From: Pyrococcus furiosus DSM 3638
GTDB taxonomy: Archaea > Methanobacteriota_B > Thermococci > Thermococcales > Thermococcaceae
DNA: 64,000 bases
NCBI RefSeq assembly: GCF_000007305.1
Contig: NC_003413.1
Coordinates: 310,001-374,000 of the forward strand
Reading direction: 5' to 3'
The position numbers and the translations under genes were made by a program. Of this stretch, positions 28,782-37,499 are shown piece by piece. Positions within the stretch are counted from its first letter, which is position 1. Every line of letters begins with the position of its first letter. Under the pieces are notes generated by a model. That model was not told where the DNA came from, ran no database searches, and saw only the letters and a list, made by a program, of their open reading frames with translations.

Positions 28782-29378
28782 GTGAATAAATTTGGAATGG
28801 CAATGTTGGCTTTGTTGGCAGCATTTGGCCTTATTCTTGGGGCCGGAGCCAACTTTAGAGACTACAACGCAAGCAGAAGCGCCCATTGGGACATAGTTAC
28901 TGACGATACAGAGCTAATAGATCTTGTACCAATACAACCGTACTCATACATAAACGCAACCACCGGAAAATTGGTAATTGACTTTTCAGAAAACAACCCG
29001 AACTACCCAGGATATGGGGACGGAATTAGTCCTGCAAGTGAATACAACTTTGACGAGGTTTTTGGAGTTAGCAACCATCTTTGGGAAGACCTAGACATAG
29101 TAGTGGAAATCTATTCCACAAACTCGCACATAGAGCTTTATGGAGCAGATGGTGAAGTTTATTCAGTTGACGACGGACAAAAGGCAAACGACAGTGATTC
29201 CGCAAGACAACATGTATGTTTTGTGGTTCCACACACTGGACAAGTAAACATTGGCATGGATCTTTCAGCAAATGGAGACTCACCTGGAGATGTTTGGACA
29301 GGAGAAATACAGATCAAAGCATATAGACTTGGGACTGAACCTGCTTACCTGCAAGGTAAGTGTGGGCAGAGCCCATGA
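28782..29378 (+). CDS. TasA/camelysin-like secreted protein (DUF1102 type), paralogue 1
   Basis: 198 residues from the GTG at 28782, which lines up with the start of the next paralogue and has GGAG 9 nt upstream; ATG 28773 is the alternative. The signal peptide is NKFGMAMLALLAAFGLILGAGA. The family signature NFRDYNASR follows at once, then WDIVTDDTELIDLVPIQPYSY and NPNYPGYGDGISPASEY. The body is beta-rich, with a C-terminal Cys pair. Related archaeal proteins build bundling pili by donor-strand exchange and resemble bacterial TasA matrix fibres. That role is inferred here from sequence and from the adjoining SipW-like peptidase. Confidence 0.75.
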   Translation: MNKFGMAMLALLAAFGLILGAGANFRDYNASRSAHWDIVTDDTELIDLVPIQPYSYINATTGKLVIDFSENNPNYPGYGDGISPASEYNFDEVFGVSNHLWEDLDIVVEIYSTNSHIELYGADGEVYSVDDGQKANDSDSARQHVCFVVPHTGQVNIGMDLSANGDSPGDVWTGEIQIKAYRLGTEPAYLQGKCGQSP

Positions 29379-29394
29379 ATTGGAGGTTTGAAGA

Positions 29395-29928
29395 ATGAAT
29401 AAATTGTTTGGAATTGCCCTGTTTCTAGCAGGGCTTATGCTGGCAGTTGGCACTGGAGCCAACTTTAGGTATTTTGAGGCAGATAGGGATGTAAGCGTCG
29501 CCATAGTAGCGGACGATAACGAGCTAATAGACTTAACCCCAGTACAACCCTATGCATATTTGAGCAATGGCAAGTTGACGATAAAGATAAGCCCTGACAA
29601 CACGAACCAATACCCAGGATATGGAGACGGACTTAGCCCAGACTCACTATACGTATTTGAGGAAATGTTTAATGTGAGCAACGAGTTATGGGAGAACGAA
29701 GAGAGCAACTATCCAATCTGTGTTACCATCCAGTCAGAAAACTCACATGTTACCCTATTTGCAGGAACTTATGACTCCCCAATTGCGGGGCCAGGAACAA
29801 GCATAACCTTTACTGTTGAACATGGAAACCCCGTGCCTATAGGCATGATATTTGATATGACTGGAGAAGGCCTCGGATCAGACCAAGGACAGCTTAGCAT
29901 TAGTGCACAAGCTGGAGCATGCGACTGA
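29395..29928 (+). CDS. TasA/camelysin-like secreted protein (DUF1102 type), paralogue 2
   Basis: 177 residues. The signal peptide is NKLFGIALFLAGLMLAVGTGA. The same signature appears as NFRYFEADRDVSVAIVADD, ELIDLTPVQPYAYL, and QYPGYGDGLSPDSLYVFEEMFNVSNELWE. It aligns with paralogue 1 over the whole length, so the pair arose by tandem duplication. The start has GGAGGTTTGAAGA upstream and lies 16 bp after the first copy. It is the probable second fibre subunit. Confidence 0.78.
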   Translation: MNKLFGIALFLAGLMLAVGTGANFRYFEADRDVSVAIVADDNELIDLTPVQPYAYLSNGKLTIKISPDNTNQYPGYGDGLSPDSLYVFEEMFNVSNELWENEESNYPICVTIQSENSHVTLFAGTYDSPIAGPGTSITFTVEHGNPVPIGMIFDMTGEGLGSDQGQLSISAQAGACD

Positions 29929-29944
29929 TAGTTAGGTGCTGAAA

Positions 29945-30940
29945 ATGAGACTAAGGGCCTCCGACGTATTAATGCTACTGGTCCTGGGAGGAGTTGTATT
30001 CCCCTCAGTGGCTGGGTATGTCATGGGGAGGCCCATTTTTGTCTCCTATGTTTACTCAAACAGCATGTATCCAACTCTAAAAAAGTGGGATGTATTTTTC
30101 ATAAACCCCCTCTCTAAGGGAAATGTTGGAGATATAGTTGTGTTTAACCTTTCGGGAAGTTGGACGGTTCACAGAGTCTATGCTATAACAAGTGAAGGTT
30201 ACATAACCAAGGGAGACAATAATGTTGCAACAGATCAGCAGGGAGGAAAGGGATCGCCTATACCAGAGAACCAAGTAATAGGAAAAGTTATAACATTAGG
30301 TGAAAAACCGCTAAAAATACCGAAACTAGGGAAATATCTAGCCTCTAGCAAGAGCAAACTTCCAATTGTCTTCTTAGGCCTAGGTGCGTTACTTCTACTT
30401 CCTGAAAAAAACAGACGAAAAAGAAGGCGAAGGGGAGTAACAATAAGTACAACTGCAACTTATCTGATTGTTATCTCTATATTGACAGCGGGATTTTTTA
30501 TCGTTGGAACGACTAACTGGAGGATTATCAATATCAGCTACGCCTCTACTCTTGGAGGAGGAGAAAGGGAAAATTGGTATCTACCTGGGAGCGTTGTTGA
30601 AAAAAACATAACAGTCCAAAATTTCGCAAAGTATAGAATGATTGGAGTTGTTGAAGGGAAAATAATAAACAAAACTACATTTGCCCTGAATGGCGGAGAT
30701 AAAGTAATGCTACCTGCAACTATAATCGTTCCGAATGAGACTAGGATTTATACCGAGAAAATTAGAGTCTACATGTACTATCCCCTGCTTCCAACCGGAG
30801 TTGTAGAAAGGATGTTTGAAAAATCTCCTTATCTTCCCTTGGCCGTAGAAGCAATGATTGTTTTTCTAGGACTACTAGTGCTTAAACCCTTGCTCATTGG
30901 AGATGAAGAAGAAATAATTATTGGGAGATTTCGAAGATGA
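29945..30940 (+). CDS. SipW-like signal peptidase with C-terminal membrane domain
   Basis: 331 residues from the ATG at 29945; a GTG 9 bp upstream is also in frame. The S26 peptidase half has an N-terminal helix, the nucleophile in YSNSMYPTL, GDIVVFNL, the catalytic His in SWTVHRVYAIT and the GDNN motif, so it is the Ser-His (ER/SipW) type rather than the bacterial Ser-Lys type. A basic linker (NRRKRRRRG) leads to a further helix, a beta-rich extracellular domain of about 100 residues and a last helix. In Bacillus, SipW processes TasA; here the gene follows two TasA-like genes directly. Confidence 0.82.
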   Translation: MRLRASDVLMLLVLGGVVFPSVAGYVMGRPIFVSYVYSNSMYPTLKKWDVFFINPLSKGNVGDIVVFNLSGSWTVHRVYAITSEGYITKGDNNVATDQQGGKGSPIPENQVIGKVITLGEKPLKIPKLGKYLASSKSKLPIVFLGLGALLLLPEKNRRKRRRRGVTISTTATYLIVISILTAGFFIVGTTNWRIINISYASTLGGGERENWYLPGSVVEKNITVQNFAKYRMIGVVEGKIINKTTFALNGGDKVMLPATIIVPNETRIYTEKIRVYMYYPLLPTGVVERMFEKSPYLPLAVEAMIVFLGLLVLKPLLIGDEEEIIIGRFRR

Positions 30941-31320
30941 AGAAATTTATTGGAATATTGCTCATTGCACTCGCCCTTGTGCTTGTCATAAGCTCTTCAG
31001 CCAATTTTAGAGAGTACCAAGCAACTAGGCAAGTAAGAGTTTCGGTAGGGGAAGATCCTTATATTGACGTTTCATGTAAGGCTCCCTTGTTGATAGTGGA
31101 GAATAATCTCGACGAAATTGTATATATAAAGGTTGTAAGGGATGGTTGCTCTTTCTCCTGTCCTAGATGGTGGAAGGTCTACCCAGGGGAAATAGTGCCT
31201 TTTTTCGTATTCCCAGGAGATTACACAGTTTACGCTACCTGGGACGGTGGAGGAGCAAGAATCCATGTGAAGTGTAAATCAAGATGCTGGATTGGAGAGG
31301 AAGAACATGAAAAGGATTGA
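30937..31320 (+). CDS. small Cys-rich secreted protein sharing the TasA-like leader
   Basis: 127 residues. The signal peptide MKKFIGILLIALALVLVISSSA runs into NFREYQATR, the same motif seen in the two larger paralogues, but the body differs. It is short and has six cysteines (VSCKAPL, DGCSFSCPRWW, VKCKSRCW) likely to form disulfides. It overlaps the peptidase by 4 bp (ATGA). A minor, capping or anchoring subunit is plausible but unproven. Confidence 0.7.
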   Translation: MKKFIGILLIALALVLVISSSANFREYQATRQVRVSVGEDPYIDVSCKAPLLIVENNLDEIVYIKVVRDGCSFSCPRWWKVYPGEIVPFFVFPGDYTVYATWDGGGARIHVKCKSRCWIGEEEHEKD

Positions 31321-32230
31321 TAAGAGGGTGTTCTATCTTTCGGTTGGAGCATTTATAGTACTAACTATGCTATCTACTATCGCATATTTAGCTGAACCTA
31401 CCTATAAGAGAAGTGAAGTCACGGCAGTTGTCGTTCAGAAGGGAACGTTGTTCCATAAAGGTCATTTTCTAAACTCGACTATCTTTGGAGAAGAGGCCGC
31501 TTTGTCACACTATCCAACGAAAATTACAGATGCAATCTTTGGCCACTATTCTTACTCGATAACACCTCCTAGCAATGGAAGCTATACCTTAATTGGAGAG
31601 GCTGGGTACTATGTTTCCGCGGGGAAGGAAAAGGTATACCTAGTTAATCAAACAATATTCAACTATTCGGGAAACTTTGAGGGAAGCTTTGATAGGCAAT
31701 TTACTATAAACTTTACGAAAATTCAGCAGGAAAATAACAGGCTCGGCGAGGGCTTAAAGTTGCCTAGGATGTCATATGATATCAAGATAATTGCCAAGGT
31801 TTCAACACCGAGGGGAGAGTTCTCCCAGGTGATGCCGGTAGTTGAAGGTGTCAGCGGATTAACGAGCATAGAAAACACTGAGGTTGTAAAGAGAGAGACG
31901 GAGACTAATGAAGTAACTTTCGATAACTTCATAATTGGTGGATTAAAGGTTTCGACGGCTCGAGTAATATTTCCATTGGGAGCTTTTGTGTTTGGGTTAT
32001 TGGCCTTTGCAACCTGGGAACCAAAGAGAAAACTTAAGATAAGCTCAATAGAAGGAATTCCAAGCGGAATAAAGTCTAGAGTGATACTAAAAGATATCAA
32101 AAGTCTTAAGAAGGTCTCAAGTATCGTGGGGAGTCCAATAATTCATTACTCAATAGATGGGACAGAGATTTATGGGGTTATCGACGGCGCCGTGATCTAC
32201 GAGTTCTGGAAACCTGCTGGCGGTAGTTAA
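31307..32230 (+). CDS. DUF5305-like membrane protein
   Basis: 307 residues from the ATG at 31307 with GGAGAGG upstream. It has an N-terminal helix (VFYLSVGAFIVLTMLSTIAYL), a beta-rich extracellular domain with many N-glycosylation sequons (HFLNSTIF, FNYSGNF, INFTKI), a second helix (VIFPLGAFVFGLLAFATW) and a soluble C-terminal domain of about 75 residues (IIHYSIDGTEIYGVIDGAVIYEFW). This resembles proteins paired with SipW-like peptidases in archaea. It closes the operon and overlaps the convergent surface-protein gene by 53 bp. Confidence 0.65.
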   Translation: MKRIDKRVFYLSVGAFIVLTMLSTIAYLAEPTYKRSEVTAVVVQKGTLFHKGHFLNSTIFGEEAALSHYPTKITDAIFGHYSYSITPPSNGSYTLIGEAGYYVSAGKEKVYLVNQTIFNYSGNFEGSFDRQFTINFTKIQQENNRLGEGLKLPRMSYDIKIIAKVSTPRGEFSQVMPVVEGVSGLTSIENTEVVKRETETNEVTFDNFIIGGLKVSTARVIFPLGAFVFGLLAFATWEPKRKLKISSIEGIPSGIKSRVILKDIKSLKKVSSIVGSPIIHYSIDGTEIYGVIDGAVIYEFWKPAGGS

Positions 32231-34142
32231 ACCATGCTATCAGGAGGATTAGCATAATTCCCGTTATAACCCCCACTGCCCATGAAATTATCGTTGGAAG
32301 CATTCCAGGTGGCTGGGTTTCAGTTAAGGTGACGGTAGTTGCCACCGTTCTAACTTCACTTTTAGTTTCAGTCTTAGTTATTGTTTCCTGGGTAAGAGTT
32401 GTTGTTTCAGTAAGTGTTTCGGTAAGGGTAATCATTGATGTCTCAGTTTTTGTTATCGTAACATAGTTCTCTTCTCCCTCTCTTGCTGTGGTCTCAAAGG
32501 TTGCCTCTGCTTGAGATATCTCCTTTGAATCAATTGTTAGGAGGGCTTTAATTTTATGGAAACCTGGATTGAGAGAGACTAATGTTAGGGTGGTATTTTT
32601 AGGCGGAAGGATTACCTCCTTTCCTACTAATCTTCCATTGTACAACACTCCAATTCCTTCAGGCAGTATGAGAGTAATGTTTCCAGCAACATTTTTGTTT
32701 AGGCTAATAGTTACATTGAAGGGTTTTCCTAACTCTACAGTTTTTGGTACGTCTATAGAGAGCATTGGAGTAAACGACTCGACAAAAGCATTTGGCGAGT
32801 TGGAGGAGAATTCAATGACGTCAAGACCTCCGCATGCAAGTGGATAAGGAATGGGAGCTCTGATAACTGCATTGCCTAGATTGACAGTTCCATTTACTAG
32901 AGGCACAATCTCTATCGAATATTCAACCTCTTTCCCAGGCTCAAGCTTTTCTATGTAGAATGCAGAATCCCCCGAGATCTTTATCCCATCTCCTGGGAAA
33001 AACGTTAAAAAGGCACCAATGACTCTGCTATTCCCCTCGTTTATTACCTTTATCTTAAGAGCGGAGGGTTTATACTGAATAAGCTTTTCTGGAGGTATTA
33101 TAGTCACATTTAGGTATGCTAAATATCTGGGCTTTTCTTCTTGGTTGTAAGTGTAAAGTACTATTGCCTTTTTTCCGCTGGAGTCGCTCTCACTTCCAAC
33201 TATTCCAATGGTTAAGCCATCATAAGTTATGCCTTGAATGATATTATCCCTAACAAAAGATTTTCCAAAGAAGATTTCATCTCCACAATTATTCATTATG
33301 CTGAAATAAGCTGTATCTCCAGATATTCCTACAGGCCTAACCAGGAATTCTCCTATCTTATAATCCTTCTTTTCGTACATCTCGATTTTAGTGAAGGGGG
33401 TGTAGGAAATCGAGACTTCAGCCCCCCTTAAGTACACTTCAAGCGATATTCGCGGGTCGCATAAGTTGTTTACCATTTCGCACCTAAATCCGTTGTACTT
33501 CACTATAAACGGTCCTATAGATTTGCTTTCGTCCTCTTTTACTTCATAAGTCTTGTCGTCATATCTAAGTGTAACCACGCTTACCGTTTTGTTATTTACA
33601 ATACTCATGTTGAGGCTTTCTATTGTTAGCTTATAGGAAGAGTATGTAATATTGTCTCCAATCTTGACTTCTCCAGAGAATATTTTTGGATGGGGTTTTA
33701 GGGAAACTTTATATCCTTCATGTTCAAAAGTAGTGCTTGTATAAGTTTTGTTCCCAACTTGCACTTTTATAGAGTCTAAAGTTACATTTACCAATGAGAG
33801 GGTAAATTTTCCAACTTTAACTCTTCCCCCCACTAAGACTGGCTCAAAGGTGGCGTTAATGTAGGTTAAATTTGTGCCCGAGAGGAATATCTTTTCAACT
33901 TTCACTTTAATTCCTAAGACTTCAGAACTTCCCCCAATCTTTAAGGTGGTGTAAGTAACTTCATTCCCCCTACTAACTTCTACTAAAATATTGCCATCAA
34001 CTGAAATATCCACGATTCTTATGGAATAATCACCATAATTTATGCTCTCTCCTACTTCTATCCATCCTGTGTAGCTTGATCCTTCGACATAAGGAATGAA
34101 GAGCACCCAAATGAGTGCTATAACTGTTACTAGTCTTTTCAT
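32178..34142 (-). CDS. large surface protein with Thr-rich stalk, last gene of the archaellum operon
   Basis: 654 residues from the ATG at 34142 (MKRLVTVIALIWVLFIPYVEGSS), which has GAGGTG 6 nt upstream; starts at 34148 and 34151 are possible. The signal peptide is followed by three or four related beta-sandwich-like repeats, each opening with a phrase such as VGESINYGDYSIRIVDIS, VGGRVKVGKFTLSLVNV or GEVKIGDNITYSSYKLTIES. A CARDB-like domain (GNSRVIGAFLTFFPGDG) and a Thr/Glu-rich stalk (TLTETLTETTTLTQETIT) come next, then one C-terminal helix and a basic tail. It immediately follows flaJ. It may be a cell-envelope partner of the motor, but it has no known function. Confidence 0.75.
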   Translation of the reverse strand: MKRLVTVIALIWVLFIPYVEGSSYTGWIEVGESINYGDYSIRIVDISVDGNILVEVSRGNEVTYTTLKIGGSSEVLGIKVKVEKIFLSGTNLTYINATFEPVLVGGRVKVGKFTLSLVNVTLDSIKVQVGNKTYTSTTFEHEGYKVSLKPHPKIFSGEVKIGDNITYSSYKLTIESLNMSIVNNKTVSVVTLRYDDKTYEVKEDESKSIGPFIVKYNGFRCEMVNNLCDPRISLEVYLRGAEVSISYTPFTKIEMYEKKDYKIGEFLVRPVGISGDTAYFSIMNNCGDEIFFGKSFVRDNIIQGITYDGLTIGIVGSESDSSGKKAIVLYTYNQEEKPRYLAYLNVTIIPPEKLIQYKPSALKIKVINEGNSRVIGAFLTFFPGDGIKISGDSAFYIEKLEPGKEVEYSIEIVPLVNGTVNLGNAVIRAPIPYPLACGGLDVIEFSSNSPNAFVESFTPMLSIDVPKTVELGKPFNVTISLNKNVAGNITLILPEGIGVLYNGRLVGKEVILPPKNTTLTLVSLNPGFHKIKALLTIDSKEISQAEATFETTAREGEENYVTITKTETSMITLTETLTETTTLTQETITKTETKSEVRTVATTVTLTETQPPGMLPTIISWAVGVITGIMLILLIAWFNYRQQVSRTRRSRRRR

Positions 34143-34147
34143 CTTCA

Positions 34148-35854
34148 TCACCTCACTAAAAGCAAGATCATTTCAGTAGTGCCAAAGTTCATGAACCTCG
34201 CCATTAGGAGTTGACCGACATACATTCCTGCGGCAAATACCCAGAGCAAAATTACGAAATAGTACAATGAGACTAGCAAATGCCCGCCATCAGCAACCTT
34301 TATTGCCACAGCTGAAAGGAAGGAGTGAAGGATCATTAGCGTAAGCATTGAGATTGTTAGGAGTTGCATTCCTGAGGGTGGAATGATGTGAATTATTTCT
34401 CCTATGTATTCAGTTGGAACTTGAAGTTGACTAAAGAGGTTGTTAATCGAAACAGCTACTTGGAAGGATGCAGCTAGGGAAAATGCAAATGCTCCCGTTA
34501 GTCCAAGAATTATTCCAATGAAGTTGGATATGCTCTGCTGCCTCTTTCTCCTGAGACGAACTATCCTCTCGAAATTCCTACTAATTACCTTACCTACATA
34601 GTCGGGCTCTGCTCCTAGCCTTAAGCTTTCTCTAAATATCTCAGAGAACATTCCAACAAGCCAGCTTCCAGTTTCGGCAATAAAGTAATCCCAGGCTCTA
34701 TCTTGATCAACTCTTATGGCTAATCTCCTGTATAGGGCTTTTATATCCTCTGTGAGAGTTCCAAAATCGTGGGCACTTAAGTACTTCAAAACTAGAAGTA
34801 GAGAAGCACCGCTCGCTGCCAGTGATGAGGATAAACTTCTAATGAATGCTGGAAAATTCTCATCTTTCCTAAATATAACCCCTTCTTCTTTTCTGACAAC
34901 ATTTCCTACATATGCAAGAGGAGTGAGTATTATAGCCACCACAAAGGGTGTCGGGATTGAAAATCTCGGTCTAATAAAGAGGAAATACACTAATCCAACA
35001 ATTGGAACTAAGAGAATTGATAAGATAAGAGCCTTCCTAATCTTCACCATTCTTGGAGTTCTGACCTTAGCCTCAGCCCATATTGGATCTTCTGGCATTC
35101 TATACTTAATGACAAGAAGTGCTCCAACTTCAGCTGCCAAGATCATAAATATTAAGTACAAGGCCAGCCTACCTATATCCTGACCAGTAATCAAGGGTCC
35201 AATTATTATGAATGCACCAGCAAAAACTACCGAGATTATTATTGACTCATATATCTCTTTAAATATGTCAAGGTCATACAGTGCCCCCTCGTAGAATGTC
35301 TGATAATCATCCATAACAGTTTGTTGCTCTTGGAATAGGTATTCTTTCAGCTCAACACCACTATCAAGTGAATATGCTAATCTGTCAAGAAAATCTGCAA
35401 ATACTCTGCTTGGTGTTCTTCTAGCCAAAAATCTAAATGCCTCTGGAAGAGAGCGGTGGAACTTATCTACCAATACATACACCTTTTTCAGTTCCTTTGC
35501 TATGGCCCCAAGCTTTGGATCTTGGGCCATTACCTTTAGTAGATCGCTTCTTCCAATTTCACTTGTAGAAAGGACTGCAAAGTATGTGATAAAGTAGGGG
35601 ATCTTGGAGTTTATGGCAATTTTCTTGGAATCAGCAATTAGATATGGATAAGCAGTAGTGTAAAACATCAGAATAATGGGGATTAAGTACATGAAGACCT
35701 TTAATCCAGTTGGTAGGGTAAATATTCTTGTAAATATCATAATAGCCAACAACGTAGCGAAAGATCCAACTATCCCAGGGATAAGAATTTTCTTCATATA
35801 TTCTTTGGGGTCTATGTCTGCCTTTACAAATATACTGGCCTTTTCCTCTGGCAT
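34148..35854 (-). CDS. flaJ: archaellum assembly membrane protein FlaJ/ArlJ
   Basis: About 568 residues from the ATG at 35854 (GGTGGTGAAG upstream). It is the polytopic platform protein of the archaellum, which anchors the filament and couples to FlaI. The sequence shows the two T2SF-like blocks (LPEAFRFLARRTPSRVFADFLDRLAY and DRAWDYFIAETGSWLVGMFSEIFRESLRLG) and about nine membrane helices. It is 11 bp downstream of flaI. Confidence 0.93.
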   Translation of the reverse strand: MPEEKASIFVKADIDPKEYMKKILIPGIVGSFATLLAIMIFTRIFTLPTGLKVFMYLIPIILMFYTTAYPYLIADSKKIAINSKIPYFITYFAVLSTSEIGRSDLLKVMAQDPKLGAIAKELKKVYVLVDKFHRSLPEAFRFLARRTPSRVFADFLDRLAYSLDSGVELKEYLFQEQQTVMDDYQTFYEGALYDLDIFKEIYESIIISVVFAGAFIIIGPLITGQDIGRLALYLIFMILAAEVGALLVIKYRMPEDPIWAEAKVRTPRMVKIRKALILSILLVPIVGLVYFLFIRPRFSIPTPFVVAIILTPLAYVGNVVRKEEGVIFRKDENFPAFIRSLSSSLAASGASLLLVLKYLSAHDFGTLTEDIKALYRRLAIRVDQDRAWDYFIAETGSWLVGMFSEIFRESLRLGAEPDYVGKVISRNFERIVRLRRKRQQSISNFIGIILGLTGAFAFSLAASFQVAVSINNLFSQLQVPTEYIGEIIHIIPPSGMQLLTISMLTLMILHSFLSAVAIKVADGGHLLVSLYYFVILLWVFAAGMYVGQLLMARFMNFGTTEMILLLVR

Positions 35855-35865
35855 CTTCACCACCG

Positions 35866-37479
35866 TCAGATTCTGAAGCTTAGTCCTTCCAGCCCCCTCT
35901 GGTAAAATGCTTTAATCTCCCTGTAAACGTCCCAGTAGTTGAAAATCTTCAATTCAACCATTTTCTCAATTATTCTAGCTCTCAAGAACAGTTCATCGTA
36001 TATGTCCTTGGGATCCTCATAACCCGCTATCTCGGCTATCTTCTTTTCGAGAATGTAGGAGTTGTTCATACCTCTAAATATGTGCTTGTCGCTTACAGGA
36101 TCCCATTCGAAGACATTTCTAGTTGCTACACCACCCAGCTCTTCATAATATCCTTCAATCTCCACGACATTAATGACTCTCCTTAGGAACTTCCCCTTAA
36201 CGTAAACTGCTTGCTGGAATATAGCTATGTTGAGGTTGTCTATGAAGGTTATTGGGACGTTTATAGGAGAACCTGTGAAACGCTGGATCATCTTCTTTAC
36301 ATCTCCTGCGTGGAAGGTACTCATAACGGGATGTCCAGTCTGCATGGCCTGGAATGCTATTGCACCTTCCGCACCTCTAATCTCACCGACGATAATGTAG
36401 TTTGGCCTCGACCTTAAGGCTGCTTTTAGCAAGTCAAATAGTGTAACTCTGCTCTCTTCTGGCCCTCTCTCTCTAGTAACTAGTCTCTGCCATGTTGGAT
36501 GTGGAACTTGAACTTCCGGAGTATCTTCGGCAGTATAAACCTTTGATCCGGGCTTTATGAATGGGATTATTGCATTTAGAGTTGTCGTCTTACCAGATGC
36601 AGTCTCACCACATACGAATATACTCATTCCATATTCAATGGCGAGCCAAAGGTAAGCGGCTATCTCTGCACTCATTGTCCCCCATGCAACTAACTGAGTT
36701 ATGCTGAGTGGAGTTGCAGCGAACTTTCTTATTGTTGCACTAGGCCCTTTAAGTGAGATGTCTGGGGAGTAGATTATGTTGATACGAGAACCATCTGGAA
36801 GTGATCCATCAACAATAGGATTCCTATCACTAACTGGCCTTCCAATTCTTTCAGATAAGTTCTTGAAGTAATCGGCTAATTCCACGTTGTCTTTCCACTT
36901 TATGTTCGTTGGAAGATGTTCGAATATCTTATGAACTAGGGATACGTAGTGAGCTCCTATGATGTGGATATCTTCAATGTACGGATCTCTAGCTATTGGT
37001 TCTAATGGTCCTATACCAATTATATCTCTCTTTATCAAGTACCTAAACTTCTCCATCTCTTCCTTTGTTATTGTTATTCCTTTCCTTCCTTTTACTAGAG
37101 AAAGAACTGCTTCCTCAAATAGGGAGTCTAGAAATCTCTCAAACTCTTCTTGCTCTTCGGGTATGTCTTTGTTTGGGGCCAATTCTAACATTCTATCTCT
37201 AATTAACTTATACTTCTCCTCTTCTTCTTTAGTTTCAATTCTTGGCTCTATCACTATGTATTGCTTTTCTGTGTTTGGATCACCATAGATGTGAATGAAT
37301 ATTGGATCTCCCACTGGGTATATTATGTTTGGATAGGGAATTTCCTTCATGTCCCTACTCAACTGTACGTGAAATTCCGGGATTTTACCGTACTTCCTCC
37401 TAAACTCTTCAACGTATTTCCTTAGATGAGGATTTCTTCTCATGGCATCTTCAAGTGTTTGTGACATAACTTCCGCCAT
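35866..37479 (-). CDS. flaI: archaellum motor ATPase FlaI/ArlI
   Basis: 538 residues from the ATG at 37479 (MAEVMSQTLEDAM), preferred over the frame start at 37503 because GGGGGTGA lies 5-8 nt upstream. Hexameric secretion-type ATPase driving both assembly and rotation. Walker A is CGETASGKTTTLNAI, the Asp-box is PGSKVYTAEDTPEVQ, Walker B is NYIIVGEIRGAE and the His-box is MQTGHPVMSTFHAG. The N-terminal ~200 residues are the regulatory domain. Confidence 0.96.
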   Translation of the reverse strand: MAEVMSQTLEDAMRRNPHLRKYVEEFRRKYGKIPEFHVQLSRDMKEIPYPNIIYPVGDPIFIHIYGDPNTEKQYIVIEPRIETKEEEEKYKLIRDRMLELAPNKDIPEEQEEFERFLDSLFEEAVLSLVKGRKGITITKEEMEKFRYLIKRDIIGIGPLEPIARDPYIEDIHIIGAHYVSLVHKIFEHLPTNIKWKDNVELADYFKNLSERIGRPVSDRNPIVDGSLPDGSRINIIYSPDISLKGPSATIRKFAATPLSITQLVAWGTMSAEIAAYLWLAIEYGMSIFVCGETASGKTTTLNAIIPFIKPGSKVYTAEDTPEVQVPHPTWQRLVTRERGPEESRVTLFDLLKAALRSRPNYIIVGEIRGAEGAIAFQAMQTGHPVMSTFHAGDVKKMIQRFTGSPINVPITFIDNLNIAIFQQAVYVKGKFLRRVINVVEIEGYYEELGGVATRNVFEWDPVSDKHIFRGMNNSYILEKKIAEIAGYEDPKDIYDELFLRARIIEKMVELKIFNYWDVYREIKAFYQRGLEGLSFRI

Positions 37480-37499
37480 CTCGCTCACCCCCTCTCGCA

